This document shows, one piece after another, positions 1 through 11,512 of a DNA stretch of 64,000 bases (its first letter is position 1; each line of letters opens with the position of its first letter). Location of the stretch: contig CM068543.1 of the NCBI GenBank assembly GCA_035048495.1, forward strand, positions 22,185,751-22,249,750. Direction: 5' to 3'. This stretch comes from Euptelea pleiosperma (taxonomy: Eukaryota; Streptophyta; Magnoliopsida; Ranunculales; Eupteleaceae). The notes under the pieces were generated by a model that saw only the letters and a program-made list of their open reading frames with translations, ran no database searches and was not told the origin of the DNA. Both the position numbers and the translations under genes were made by a program.

Positions 1-236
1 CACCAAAGAGACCCTCTATGCATAGATATTGACTTAATCAGACGAGTATAACAGTCTTACTATCAATGGAATAGTTACAATCATCTGAAGAAGCCATCCC
101 ACTTGCTTTCATCCTACATAACATGCTAATGGGTCCCACATTTCATTATTCTCCAATCACAAGATTACAGAAGAATACTATTACTATGACCAATAATTCT
201 TTCAGTATGCTCTCACAATACCAAAACATTTCCCAT

Positions 237-266
<30 letters not shown>
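1..266. other. 3' flank of the U-box gene with (GA)n microsatellite
   Basis: This is AT-rich non-coding sequence downstream of the minus-strand U-box gene, presumably its 3' UTR and flank. A perfect GA run sits at about 238-262, just beyond the stop codon. I see no other gene. Confidence 0.6.
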
Positions 267-267
<1 letters not shown>

Positions 268-2272
268 TATAAGAACTTAGTAGAGGAGGTGGGCATCTTA
301 TTCAAATGCCTCAAGATCTTCTCAGCTATCTGCCTTGTCTTCCCATCCCCATGATGAAAAGCAGTCACCAATGTAGAAGAAAACAACCTGTCCTGTGATA
401 TATCAGAAGCAGACTGGTCTCCACCTTTCATCAAGAACATCTCAATCACCCAAAATGATTTCTGCCATAGACCCTCTTGTTTGTGCTCTCTCAACACATT
501 CAAAACATGCTGTATAGCATTCAACCCAGTCAATACACTCAGACTCTTGTCCACATCAACCTTGTCATCCAACAAAGTACAAATAGTTGATAGTGCAGCC
601 TCAACCACCACAACATTCTCATGCTCCAAACAAACCAACAACCTCTCTACAGCCTTTGCATCAAGTAAACAAAAGGTGGATTGTGAAGAGCAAATCCCTC
701 TGTGAACTGGGCACACCTGTAATCTTCTCTGCTTAGATGACCCAAAAGATAGAAACCTAGGTAAGTAAAACAACTTCATGAACTTGGGTCTCTTGATTTG
801 TGGTGGTTTTGATAGATTTATTGATTCTGCTGAAAGATTCTCCAACCCAATTGCTGATAATCTCTGAACTTCATCACTTGCTATTCTGATGAGCAGTCCT
901 GTGAATACTGCTGTGAGGTTGTGATTTCTTGCTAGTAGTAGTATTTGTGGTTCATGTAGTGTAGTAGTGAATCTGACAAGAATACCCACTAGACCTTCTA
1001 GGTAAGAAGTTGCAAACTTGCTTGTTCTTGTTCCACTTCTTTGGATCTCTTTGATTGTATGTATGATTGTGGTAACTGTGTCTTTGTGAAGGAGGGCTAG
1101 ATTGAGTGGTAAGTGCTTGTGGGGAAGATTCGATAGGAAGTTAGCTGAAACTGCGTGTTTTTCGGTTATTTGGCTTGTTTCAATTGGATTCTTAATTAGG
1201 TTCTCAGGTTGGCCTCTGGTCTTGCATAGTCTGTCTGCTAGTGTGTGGCCCATGTAGGGTGTGAGTTTGAGGAGTAGTTTAATGGATGCAATTCCGAGTC
1301 CCTCATGTGGGGAGTTGATGAGTTCGATGAGGGTGTAGCTCGCTTCTGTCTCTTTGACCATGGAAACAATGGTGGCCGTTGATTTGGGGGATTTTGTTAG
1401 GCAGAGGAGGATTTTTATGAGGTTGATGTTGAGTTCATCCGGGGTTGAGTTCTTAAGCATGTGGATGAGGTTGTAGATAATGTAGTCTGATGTCATTGTG
1501 TGTCCATGGGTGTTTACTTGGAGGGTCTCAAGAGCAATCCCAGAGTCGAGTATGTTCGCCAGGATTGCAGCGGATTCTTCCTTGGAGTTCATGGGTTCAT
1601 TGTACATTCTCCGTGTGAAGATCTCTTCAATCATGATTGGCACAATGCTGGCTTCTACAAGTGTTCTGCTGTTTGGGTGGTAAGATGAGATTTGGACAAG
1701 AGCTTTGAATGCTGCCTTCCTTGTTAGAGTGTTCTCACTGTGCACCATTTTGATCAGAGTAGGAGAAGCTTTCTCAGCCACATAGGTTTTAGTTTCATGC
1801 CCAAGAACGATTTGTCCAAGGTAGCTCCCCATCTCCATCTGCATCTCCTCTGATCCTGTTTCAATTATTTTTGAGAAGATAATACTGGTTAAAGGATGTA
1901 TATGAGTATCAATAAACTATAAGGTTACATATTTGAGCTGGATTGGAGCCACACACAGTCTCGTCATGGGATAAAACGGTCCACATTTTCAATTTCTTAC
2001 TTTGTTGTACCCACCTTTGATTTACTACAATCTATGGGTTCTGATCTATGTTGCATGCATTCTTCTAAATGGGCATGATTTTACATATATAATAGGGGAT
2101 TTGAGTCTACCCAACAAAAAACTTTTTATATGAAAGTGCCAACATTATATTTTTATATGTTTGTTTAGCTGGAGTCAAATGGCGAAATACGATTCACATT
2201 GCCAAACCCAAATAGTTGGGATAAGGCATAGATTACGATGATGATGATGAGGTAGATATATTATGTGAACCA

Positions 2273-2306
<34 letters not shown>

Positions 2307-4935
2307 TGAAATTCAAAATCCCAAAGAAAAATAACAACACAAAGAACCAGAAGAGAATAGAAGGATATATTATGTTTATTAGTAAGTAACAAAAATAAGG
2401 ATGAACTTATCAGTTTGTAAATCGAGGCATGAGTGATGCTTGCTGTCCTAAAGGTGATATTCGCCCCCTGATGTTACTGTAGATGCTGACAGGCTATTGA
2501 CGATCAACTCCCAGGATTATTGTGGACATAAGTAGAAAAGTAAATGATACCGATTATTGTGCGAGTGCGAGAATGGTACTAGGGCTTACCTTCAATAAGA
2601 TGGTTTAGAAGGGGTTCCAAGAGGCCATTTTCTGCCATGCACTTAATATTTTCTGGAGAACTCTCCAAGTTCTTTAGGATTTTATCTGCTTTCTCGGCAG
2701 CAAAAGCGTCAAAGGACTGGTTGTATTTCATCATGATCAGCATCAGAATCCCCCCAGTAACTGATCCAATCTTCTCGCACAGTGATTCAGATATCGAAAG
2801 CTCTAGCAAGAATGACAAAGATGCATGCCTCTCTGGAAGGTGATTAGTCGACAACATCTTGATAGTCGTTGTAATGGCTTTTGTCTTAGCAATCATCTCC
2901 TGCACACATATACCCATGACACTATAACATATCTAGAAGAAACGATTTTCCAATCCAAAATTGCTCCTTTATTTTCATTAATCACTTAAGAGTTCCATGT
3001 AATTATATAATACCATATTGGTTGATATATTATAAAAGAATGAGAAAAATATCTTGATAAATGGAGAGACACTAAAACTATAAAACTAAGATCAGAGCAA
3101 AGGAATTCATTGATAATTTAAGCCATTAGGATTTTATACTTATAGCCAGCCATGTCAGAGAGTGTCAAGAATGAAAAAACTTATTGAAAAATGAGAGTTC
3201 AGAAGAGATAGAAGTAAACCTTGCCCTCATCATCCTCCTCCACCAATAACCGCAATGTTTCCAGAGTTGCACACCTCACATTCCTGTCTTTGTATTCCAG
3301 AAACTGAGTGAGTAATGGTATCATTCCAATGTTATACACCTGTACCTTGTTGTATTGTTTCCTCTGGCAGAGATGTTGCAAGTCTTTTAGCGCTTCAAGT
3401 ATCTTACTGTCTGAGCTGGCTAACAACAAAGCAGCTCGGGCAACTTTGATTCTTGTTGTTTCATTTCTCTCTGTCCACTCTTCTATTGTAGTCTTTAAAG
3501 CTATGTTGGTAGTCAGTATTCTACTCTCCAGCTTCTTCCCTGTGGTCGGACAGATGACATCCTCTAAACTGGCTCCATAGTTTTTGAACCACTCTGTTAT
3601 GGCCCTCCTCTCATAGGTCACACCACTTGCTATGGTGACTGGGTCGTCCATTATCTTTCCAGTTAATGGGCAGTAGAATGTCTTGTATAGGGGCTCCATG
3701 TACTCAACCATCTGTGGTAATGTCTTCAACGATATGGGGCTATTGCTTCTATGTTTCACTTTCTCTTTGTTGCTCATACCTCTGAGATAATCAATCGGTT
3801 GTCGCATATCTAATGACGGAAAATTCTCTGTGGATACTTCTACATGGATGGAGTAAAGGTCAGTTTCTGTCAAAGCTGATTCTCCCTGTGGTAAATCCTC
3901 TGAAGATAGGATCTGTAATTTTGTCTCTTTGGGCTCCAAGACTTCAATTTGACTAATCTCAAAGTGAGCGCTTTGCATCTCCCTCGAAAGAGACTGGACT
4001 GCAACTTCTGCATACTCTTGGTCCCTGAATGTCGAGGATGGTATTAAGCTCAGGCCTTCCCCTATGTTTCTTATCACACCTTCTAGTTGTTCTATGATGC
4101 TTCTGACTTCAGGGTCTGGAATGGAATGAGCCCTAGTACGACATTTCCCCACGAGATACTTGGCAAGATTGATACTTTCGGATAGAGATTGTAGAATCTC
4201 TGTTGCATTTGGTGGGGTATTTTTGGACGCTTGCAACTCCATTATGGCTGGCGAAGTACGTTCTAAATAGCATCCGATTTCCATGAAGTTCTCCTGTTCT
4301 ATATCTATGCATACCACTGAGCCTGTGATCTCTGAAATAGATGCCAATAGGGACCGGGAAAGAATTACTGTCGGGTTTGGATCATCCACCAGCTGAAGAA
4401 GAGAATGGGACAGGTTATTTCAGTTATAAAATCAAATTATTCCTAAGTTTGATGGTGCACCTGTAGCTGCAATTGGTAAAATGTGATATGCATGGAGGAT
4501 TCTACAGTATGGACATTCTACCAACAGTCCAACAGTACATGTAAAACACAGGCATAGGGGTGGGATCACCATTTGATTTTCCAACCAGATTAGATGATCA
4601 TCGTATCTACGACTTTTCATTGATTGTTTGCCTTTCTATTTTTTTCTCTCTGTCCATTCAAAAGAATATGATGGATCTGATTGTTAAAGTCATCCAATTG
4701 GGTCAGATTTTAACCTAGAAATCTTAGGTGGAACTTTCAAATGGTAGGTTCCATCCCCCTGTTTGTTCACAGTATGTACCACCATCATCTGTACTGTAGA
4801 CAACCCTTATGGTCCATCCATGGGTGCGTTAGATTTGCATATTGATGGTTACAATATTAGAGCCTGAATTTCCCATTAAATAGTGATGTCAAAGAGATTA
4901 GCATCTGCCAACCCCAAATAGTTGGGATAAGACAC

Positions 4936-4970
<35 letters not shown>

Positions 4971-5612
4971 GAAAGAGATTAGTGTCTGTCTTCTTGTAAT
5001 ATCTGATAAATCCATTTAAATCAATTAACTGATATTGTTTCTCTTGTTAGGTTTCACTGGTGCTGGTAGTTAAAAGTATGAAGAACGAAATTGGTCAAAT
5101 AGGATCAGATTTTTGTTATGGATTTTGGATCATCATTAAGGAAGCTTGACTGAAGCATATTGTTCCGTGATCAGAGCCACCAATCATTCTTGGAGCTTAA
5201 TCTTTTGGTCTATCCCCGTTACCGATTAAGGCGACTAAAATTCAGTTTTGCCCTAACTCTTGCAAATCAATTTGTAAGATAGTTTATTTTACTGCCCCTA
5301 CCATTTCACTGAGAGATGAAACTGTCTCTTGGCATCTATAGTTTGAACTGAAATGATTGAGAGTAACCTTGCTTTCTATTGGATTTATGTTTTAGCCAAA
5401 TTACTAACATGGGTTATGAGCTTATACCCTTTATCTTTGAGAAAACCCTTAAGCAAATTACTCCTGAAAAAACATGATTTAAGTTTCATTGATGAGGTTA
5501 TAGAAACATGAAAATTGAAAGCAGAAAACCAGGAAACACTTACCGACATCCGATCCGAGCTGCTGCCTGAATTTTCTGTTGTGTTATGAGATCCTGAGCT
5601 CTCCTTACCCAT
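267..5612 (-). CDS. U-box/ARM-repeat E3 ubiquitin ligase, PUB42/43/44 type (4 proposed exons)
   Basis: Plant U-box proteins of this clade (Arabidopsis PUB44 is SAUL1) transfer ubiquitin in the cytoplasm or at the plasma membrane. Proposed exons on the minus strand: 5612-5544, 4392-3220, 2899-2590 and 1855-267. Every intron is GT-AG and the frames join (phases 0, 0, 1), giving about 1046 aa; Arabidopsis PUB42 is similar in length. The second exon has a UND-like N-terminal region, then the U-box at roughly protein residues 255-330 (FYCPLTGKIMDDPV, TYERRAI, CPTTGKKL). ARM-like helical repeats fill the rest. The C-terminus (CPVHRGICS, RQIAEKILRHLNKMP) closely resembles PUB43/44. The join of exons 3 and 4 restores a family-typical EGS..MGSYLG stretch. 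The first exon is the weakest part: 23 codons ending at a strong GTAAGT donor. It overlaps a local tandem repeat at its start, so the true start could lie elsewhere. No internal stop is seen. Confidence 0.85.
2190..2301 (+). repeat. SINE-like 3' tail plus (GT)n microsatellite in U-box gene intron 3
   Basis: The motif CCCAAATAGTTGGGATAAGG followed by a GATGAT run resembles the 3' end of Au-type plant SINEs. A second copy of the same motif with a longer GAT tail lies at 4908-4968. No convincing pol III A/B boxes were found upstream, so these look like truncated 3' ends. A GT dinucleotide run follows at about 2273-2303. It lies inside the 1856-2589 intron, antisense to the gene. Confidence 0.5.
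4908..4968 (+). repeat. Second SINE-like 3' tail with (GAT)n run
   Basis: It has the same CCCAAATAGTTGGGATAAG motif as the copy at 2190, followed by about ten GAT/ATG units. It lies in the first proposed intron (4393-5543) of the U-box gene. The rest of that intron is AT-rich with no recognisable gene. Confidence 0.5.
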
Positions 5613-5836
5613 GTCAAACCAGATTTGTTTTAGGAAATATGGATCAAGAAGAGATGGCAATATCCCAATGAACCAGTCAGGTACTTTAATAATGTCTTTT
5701 TTTTTTAAATTTTGTTTCCCCTGAAATTGAGTGACGTTTTTCATATAAAAAACTATGTTTACTGTTGCAGAAGTCAAAATTAGCAGATTTGCCAAGGAAA
5801 TATGCCTCAAGAAGAGATGAAATGCCATTGAACCAG
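5612..5836. repeat. Tandem duplication of about 160 bp at the MULE insertion site
   Basis: Two similar units lie head to tail. The first runs from GTCAAACCAGATTTG near 5612 through AAGAAGAGATGGCAATATCC to about 5764. The second starts at GTCAAAATTAGCAGATTTG near 5768 and contains AAGAAGAGATGAAATGCCAT. The second unit is cut at 5836 by the MULE and resumes at 9407 (TTGGGTAGCTTCATAAATGTCTC), ending near 9490. A partial third start (CTGTTGCAAAAGTCAAA) is at about 9495. Both units read open on the plus strand and end next to a GGTA donor-like site, so an exon duplication is possible, but no protein family was recognised. Confidence 0.6.
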
Positions 5837-6165
5837 AGGTCGGGATCGCGGAACAGAACTTATCACCCGACTTTTCACCTCAACGGCACAACCCTCGATT
5901 TTCAAAAATCGGACGGCTATTTCAACTTTATACTTTTCCATTACGACGAGCCAAGCCAGTTATTAGACCCTACTAAAGCCGACAAGAGAAAACAAAGGGT
6001 CGTTTGAAAAAGATGGGTTAGACTTATAAGCATTAATTATCTACCCACGTGTCGTCTTATTAGACTTCCTCTCTTTAGTACGTTCTCTTTGCGAATATAA
6101 AGTGGACCTACAAACCAAATATCAGTTTGATCAATGATTTCAAACCATCGGATCTTTGCACCTCT

Positions 6166-7358
6166 AAGAGCAACTCCAACCATGGTCTCTATTTTAGAGA
6201 TCCAAAATATAATTTTATATGAAAAAGTGTATTTGGAGCTCATTGGTTCTCACAATGGCTCCAACCAACATATCTCTATAACACTATTCACCTATCTCTA
6301 TAACACTATTTGTAATCATTTTTCTCCCAAAACTTTACAAAAGTTCAATAAATTCCCTCCAAAATTTATTTTTTACTCAAAAATTCAAAATTCAAAACTC
6401 AAAATTCAATTTTTCTTCAAAATTCAAAATTCCCTTCAAATTTTAAATTTCAAATTTCCCTCAAAAATTCAAATTTTCTTAAAAAATTCAAAATTCAGTT
6501 CGGATCCGGATCACGATTATATGATCCGATATCTTCAGTTCGGATCCGGATCAACATATTTTTTTATCGGATCGGGTCTGAATTAGTAAGGGTATCAATG
6601 GGTCGGTTCCAGATCTGGTTTTTATTGGTTTCGGTTCTTAACGGCTCTGGTTCTCAAAATGATGGACCCAGAACCGGAACCGATTATTTGGTTTCTGTCG
6701 ATTATGGTTTCGAGTATATCGGTTCCAATCTCGATAATATGAGAATTTTAACACTATACCTCTACATTGATTCCGGTTCCTATCGATTTGGTTTTGATTC
6801 TTATCGATTCGCTTCTGAGTCCTATCGGTTTTGGTTTCATATTAAACTACTAAGAACCGTAATCATTATTTTTTATTCGGTTTCGGTTCCGATTCTTTTT
6901 TAATCGGTTCCCAAAAATGTGGAACCGGAATTGGTGTTTTTGGTTCCAGTTAAACGAGTAAAATTGACACCCCTAATCCCTAATTAATATATAATAAAAA
7001 TTATTTTTTTTAAATATACATTAAATATATTAAATATTAGTCTCATTTTAAAGGTATTGACGATACCTTTTCAATGATACTAATTTTAAAAAAAATAAAT
7101 TTATATATTAAAAGTTATATACATTTTATTAAAATATAGTTGAAATTGTAAAAAGATATATTCGGGATAATATTGTACATGAGTACAATCAAAAGGGTAG
7201 TGTGGACATTTATAGAATATGAATAGTAATAGAGATTTTTTTTAGAGACCCTGGTGTGGGTCTCTATATCCCATTTTAGAGACCTCAAATGGAGTACGGT
7301 TGGAGCATCTCCCCTCTCTCCAAATTGGAGATTTGGCGTTCGGTTGGAGATGCTCTTA
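6166..7358. mobile_element. Nested element with TAAGAGCAACTCCAACC ends
   Basis: The left end TAAGAGCAACTCCAACC is matched by the inverted right end GGTTGGAGATGCTCTTA. The interior is AT-rich, with simple AAAATTCAAA-type runs around 6350-6490, and has no coding capacity. This GAGCATCTCCAACC-type terminus is common in plant DNA-transposon derivatives. It interrupts a family A MITE and itself contains the GGTTCC-rich element at 6587-6977. Target duplication is unclear. Confidence 0.65.
6587..6977. mobile_element. GGTTCC-rich hAT-like element, degenerate copy
   Basis: It is a run of degenerate GGTTCCGGTTC/CGATTC units bounded by (A)GGGTATCAATGG on the left and TTGACACCCCTA on the right. The better preserved copy at 10934-11360 has the same termini and an 8-bp target duplication, and the two are in opposite orientation. 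This copy is the innermost layer of the 5837-9406 nest. Confidence 0.65.
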
Positions 7359-7519
7359 ATGCTCAAATATCCACAGTTAAAATCAACCCATAAAAATAAT
7401 TCCAATCCAACGCCTAGAAATCATTAATTGGGCTTATTTTTGGTTTGTTGGTCCACATAGGGATTGGCCAAACATCCAAATGGTTAGTCCTATAAGAATG
7501 TGCCACGTGGCCCATATCA

Positions 7520-9130
7520 AAGTTTACCTGTCTTATTTCAAATCTTCTCTGCAACTTCTATTCTTAAAGCTGCAACTCTTTTGGGGTTTCTCCTATCTGT
7601 TAAAGTTGCAACTTCTCGTATTCTCCTTAAAGCTGCAACTCTTCTGGGGTTTCTCCTCCTCGAAGCCGCAACATCAAGGGTTTTCTTTGATTTGAGGGCG
7701 TCCATGGAGTATCTAAGGTGAGGTTTTGTAAGGTGCAGTGATCTGCAGATTGTTTTTAAGCATTGTCGGGAAATGCATTGTCGTTCTCTGCTTGAATGTA
7801 CTTCCAACAGATAATGTGCAATGTTCTTCGTGTTAAATACCAGCATATTGTTCCCAGCATTGTCAAGTACAAGCAAATGGACACAGATCTGGGAGCAACC
7901 CAAACAATTATCCTATCCATGAAAGTATATCAACAGATCTCTTGTGAAATATATTTCAAGCATTATTTTGGCCACTTATTAATTCTTGATATGTTGTTGC
8001 TGATTCAAAAGTAAAGCGAGTTGCTGAACACAGACATGAACATGGAGGTGTACATTGGCATGCAATATTGCCATCTGAAATCATTTTGGCAGGTCGAGTT
8101 CACTTCTAGTGAAATCAATAGAGCAAGGGAGGCACTCCAAGTGGTCCATGAAGCCGATGGAAGCTTTGCTATTTCTCACAGCTGCAGCTTACATTTCATA
8201 TACTGAGTTACAGTTCATTTGTCGTATGAAAAGATATATTTATAGCTCATGGCCGTATTTATCATTTTCTTTGTAGGAGCTTTCTCATAATTATGCAAAA
8301 TGCCTTGGGAAAGCAAATTGGAGTTACATATTTACTCAATTGTACTGATTTTTTGTCTTTAGTAGTCTCAATTGTACTGGGGCTTCTGCTTCGCAAGTAT
8401 GATTGAAGCTTTCTTTCATTTAAACTAATGATTTCTAAAAGAAGAACTTAATTTATTCAGTTTATTCAGTTGATGTAATTCATCATTCGGAACATTAACT
8501 CCCCAGGGGGAGTTTGATTAAAAAAAACATACACTGATTATAAGAGACTGCTGCCCGAGCCAAAAAGATCAGCCTATTTGTTACATTCTCTATAGTAGTG
8601 TCTAATTTGGATAGTCCAAATGAGGGATAGAAGCTGAAGGATTATTTGCAACAAAGATGAGTGCAATGACACTGTATTTTTTAGAGCTTGGAAGATCTCC
8701 ATAGAGCCTATTTCAAGTACAAGGGAGGGCCGCAACCATTGCTCCAAGCTAATTGAAGTCCCTGTAAAGTGTAAACACACGAGATTCAGCTGTTGGTTTG
8801 ACTACTAAAACCAAACAATAAAAACCATCAAACAAGCTTCAAAGGGAAGAAAGAGTTGCAGAACCCAAACCCAAACCCAAACGGCTAAGAATCATCAAAC
8901 CAAAAAAGTTGTAGGAGAGGACAGGGAGAGAGGGGAGTTGTCATACCTGTGATAGAAGATGCCGGAACGTCGAAACGGCCAAACCCTCGAGCGGTCCTTC
9001 GACGGTGGGCGATGATCCTTCGTAGAGAGAAAAAAAGAGAGCTGCAGACCTAGCTCAAAGGAAGAGAGAATGGGAAAGGGCGTGCTACAGGGGGGGATTT
9101 GAGAGACATCTCTTCTAAGAGGAGAGAAGA
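7520..9130. other. Gene-like interior of the MULE (possible captured host sequence)
   Basis: This part of the MULE looks like spliced gene sequence rather than transposon. On the plus strand there are open stretches at 7500-7721 ending at AAG|GTGAGG, an acceptor-like ACAG at about 7810, an open block at 8014-8205 and another after TTGTAG at about 8277. On the minus strand a donor-like CACAG|GTATG lies near 8948 and an acceptor-like TTTACAG near 8770. The 7545-7680 block contains a short internal repeat of AAAGCTGCAACTCTT. No protein family is recognised and the strand of any captured gene is unresolved. Pack-MULE capture is an inference. Confidence 0.4.
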
Positions 9131-9514
9131 TTTGAGAAAGATCTCTATTTCGCAAGAGAGAACGTACTACAGAGAGGAAGTCTAATAAGACGACACATGG
9201 ATCGCTTATTTAATGCTTCTCAGTCTCACCCATCTTTTCCAAACGACGGTTTGTTTGCTCTTATCGGCTTTAGTCGGCTCTAACCGGCTTAGCTCCTCCA
9301 AAATCGTTAAGTATAAAGTTGAAATAGCCGTCCGATTTTTGAAAATCGAGGTTTGGCCGTTGAGGTGAAAAGTCGGGTGGTAAGTTCTGTCCCCCCATCC
9401 CGACCCTTGAACCAGTTGGGTAGCTTCATAAATGTCTCTTATTTTTATTTTATTCCTACTGAAAGTTGTATCTTGAAATATACAGGTATGCATGCACTGT
9501 TGCAAAAGTCAAAC

Positions 9515-9660
9515 TCTCTCTCTCTCTCTCTCTCTCTCTGCAGGCAAATTTTGCTTCTTCCAGAGGACTAACGTTATATAACTGTAGTGGATGTAGCAAT
9601 ATCTGCTCTGGAAAAAGCGATATGGGACTGAAAAACATTGGGCCTTGTAAGAAGTAAAAT
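9515..9660. other. (CT)n run followed by a short open reading segment
   Basis: A CT microsatellite (about 9514-9540) ends in CTGCAG, which resembles a splice acceptor. An open stretch follows to the TAA at 9655-9657 (SSRGLTLYNCSGCSNICSGK...). It abuts the partial third unit of the tandem duplication interrupted by the MULE. I do not recognise the product. It may be a terminal exon of a small gene destroyed by the insertion, or chance. Confidence 0.25.
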
Positions 9661-9762
9661 TGCTCTGGAAATAGTAGTTCCCCATATGTATTTTGGTTCA
9701 GGATTTTTTTTTGAACCAGCCACTTTTGTATTCAGTCGATCAGTAGCCCTACTTAACGCGTT

Positions 9763-10015
9763 TTTCTGGGCCCATTAACCGCATGGATGTTTAATCCACC
9801 CCTTGGTTGATATACACACAAAAAATCAGCTTGATTGATGATTTCTAACCGTTCATAGTACCAAAAAACGTGTTTGAATCCGACGACTAGAATCACTTCT
9901 AAAAACAATGCTAAAACCTAATGGCTAGAGATAACCAATCAGGGTGATTTTGGGTGTGTATGTCTACCTAGGGGTAGGCTAAACATCAATGCAGTCAGTG
10001 GGCCCAAAAACATGC
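9763..10015. mobile_element. Family B palindromic MITE
   Basis: It is a foldback unit: TGGGCCCATTAACCGCATGG on the left is mirrored by CCATGCGGTCAGTGGGCCCA-like sequence (GTCAGTGGGCCC) on the right. The inner arms share CACACAAAAAATCAGCTTGA and its complement. It is non-coding. Confidence 0.6.
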
Positions 10016-10184
10016 CATACAATAAGGATACGTAGGTCAAAACCCCGCTGGGACAAAATATCTTCTATTTGACACGCCTATGTAGAGCCCACATGGAGAT
10101 AAGATCAGGGCTGAATATTGGTGACGATGATCTCCTCACCGTAACAGCTCTCTCGTTGTCACATATGTCATGACGAGACATGAA

Positions 10185-10605
10185 GTGGGTTGAATAAAGG
10201 AAAAAATGTAACAAGGTATGCCTGAAACTTTTTCAAGGGAAACACGATTTTTGTTATTCACCGCTGTCATTTGGGCCCACAGACCGCATGGATGTTTATC
10301 CCACCCCTTGGTGGATGTACACACCAAAAATCACCATGATTGGTAATAACTAACCATTAGATTTTAGTACTTTTTAAGGCGTGCTTATAGCCGTTGAATT
10401 CAACCATTGATTTGAGTGCTAAAACCAACGACTAAAAATCATCAAACAAGCTGATTTTGGGTATGAATGTCTACTAAGGGGTGGGCTAGACATCCATGCG
10501 GTCAGTGGGCCTAGATGGAAGCAGTGAGTAACAAAAATGAGATTCCGCATTTAAAAACATCTCCGGTATACCTTGTTACATCACGACCCTTGAATAAAAT
10601 GTCTG
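10185..10605. mobile_element. Family B MITE, extended form
   Basis: The palindrome extends beyond the family B core. TGTAACAAGGTATGCC on the left is mirrored by GGTATACCTTGTTACA on the right, and TTTTTGTTATTCACCGC by GTGAGTAACAAAAA. A similar extended copy lies at 28640-29060. It has no coding content. Confidence 0.65.
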
Positions 10606-10629
10606 CAAAGACGACTTATGATCCGGGCA

Positions 10630-10905
10630 CACTCTTTGAGAACACTGACAGTATGGATGTTTAGCCCATCCCTAGGTGGACCTACAAACCAAAAATCAAT
10701 TCGATTGGAGATTTCTAGCCGTTGGATTTGAGACCTTGTCATTGGTTGTTTTTAAATAGTGGGATTCAAGCATTATTTGGGGAAGTCAGATCCAACAGCT
10801 AGAAATAGTCAATTTGGCTGATTTTTGGTTTGTAGGTCCCACCTACAGACGGATGAACAAACATCCATACGGTCAATGGTCTCTAAGAATGTTTATCGAG
10901 TGCAA
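10630..10905. mobile_element. Family A palindromic MITE
   Basis: CACTGACAGTATGGATG near the left is mirrored by CATCCATACGGTCAATG on the right, with inner arms ACCTACAAACCAAAAATCA and complement. It is non-coding. Confidence 0.65.
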
Positions 10906-10933
10906 GCGTCTTCTTCAATGGTAGAGAGCTCAC

Positions 10934-11360
10934 TAGGGGTGTCAATTTTACCCGATATAACTGGAACCGAATAGGAACCGGAACCGAAAACACCGGTTCC
11001 GGTACCACATTTTTGGGAACCGATTAAAAAGAACCGGAACCGGAACCGAACCGGAAACTAATGGTTACGGTTCCGGTACTCTAATATGGAACCGAAACCA
11101 ATAAGAACCGGAACCGAACCGATAAGAACCGGAACCAATATATAAATATAGTGTAAAAATTCTCATATTACCAAGATTGGACCCGTTATACCCGAAATCG
11201 GAACCGGAACCGACAAAAACTACATAATCGGTTCTGGTTCTGGTACCATCACTTTGAGAACCGGAACCGATAAGTACCCGAACCGATAAGAACCGAAACC
11301 GTTTGTTCAGGTTCTGGTCACCTTAGGAACCGAACCGGAACCGACCCGTTGACACCCCTA
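10934..11360. mobile_element. 427-bp hAT-like element made of GGAACCG repeats
   Basis: Termini TAGGGGTGTCAA and TTGACACCCCTA are perfect 12-bp inverted repeats. An 8-bp direct repeat GAGCTCAC flanks it at 10926-10933 and 11361-11368, the size typical of hAT insertions. The whole interior is a degenerate array of GAACCGGAACCGAT-type units. It carries no transposase. Confidence 0.8.
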
Positions 11361-11512
11361 GAGCTCACGAGGATATTAGGTGAAAAGTAGAAACTAGTGG
11401 ATATCTAAGTTTAACAACCGTTGATTAGGTAGATCCTAGTTTGACTTTTGAGTTCCTTGTCTAGAAAGATCTGGGACTGATAAAGCTTGTCGGTAGTTGG
11501 AATAATCTCATC

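Larger units (their letters stand above)
6085..7519. mobile_element. Family A palindromic MITE, split by a nested element
   Basis: The left half (6085-6165: GTGGACCTACAAACCAAATA ... ATCTTTGCACCTC) and right half (7359-7519: ATGCTCAAAT ... GGCCAAACATCC ... GTGCCACGTGG) are the two arms of one family A copy, by comparison with the uninterrupted copies at 14985 and 29165. The break is occupied by the element at 6166-7358. The copy lies wholly inside the MULE at 5837-9406. Confidence 0.7.
5837..9406. mobile_element. 3.57-kb Mutator-like element with long TIRs and 9-bp TSD
   Basis: The first about 280 bp (5837-6110) are the inverted complement of 9140-9406, including GACAGAACTTA/GAACAGAACTTA, CCCGACTTTTCACCTCAACG, AAAATCGGACGGCTATTTCA and CGTCTTATTAGACTTCC. 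Perfect 9-bp direct repeats TTGAACCAG flank it (5828-5836 and 9407-9415), as expected for Mutator transposition. No transposase is visible, so it is non-autonomous. The interior holds nested elements (6085-7519) and gene-like sequence without transposon homology (7520-9130). It sits just upstream of the proposed first exon of the U-box gene. Confidence 0.88.

Noticed and set aside
5385..5828. 147-codon minus-strand frame as a stand-alone protein
   Set aside because: Its central part includes the proposed U-box first exon and a strong splice donor, and its upstream part overlaps the tandem repeat; no domain supports a separate gene.
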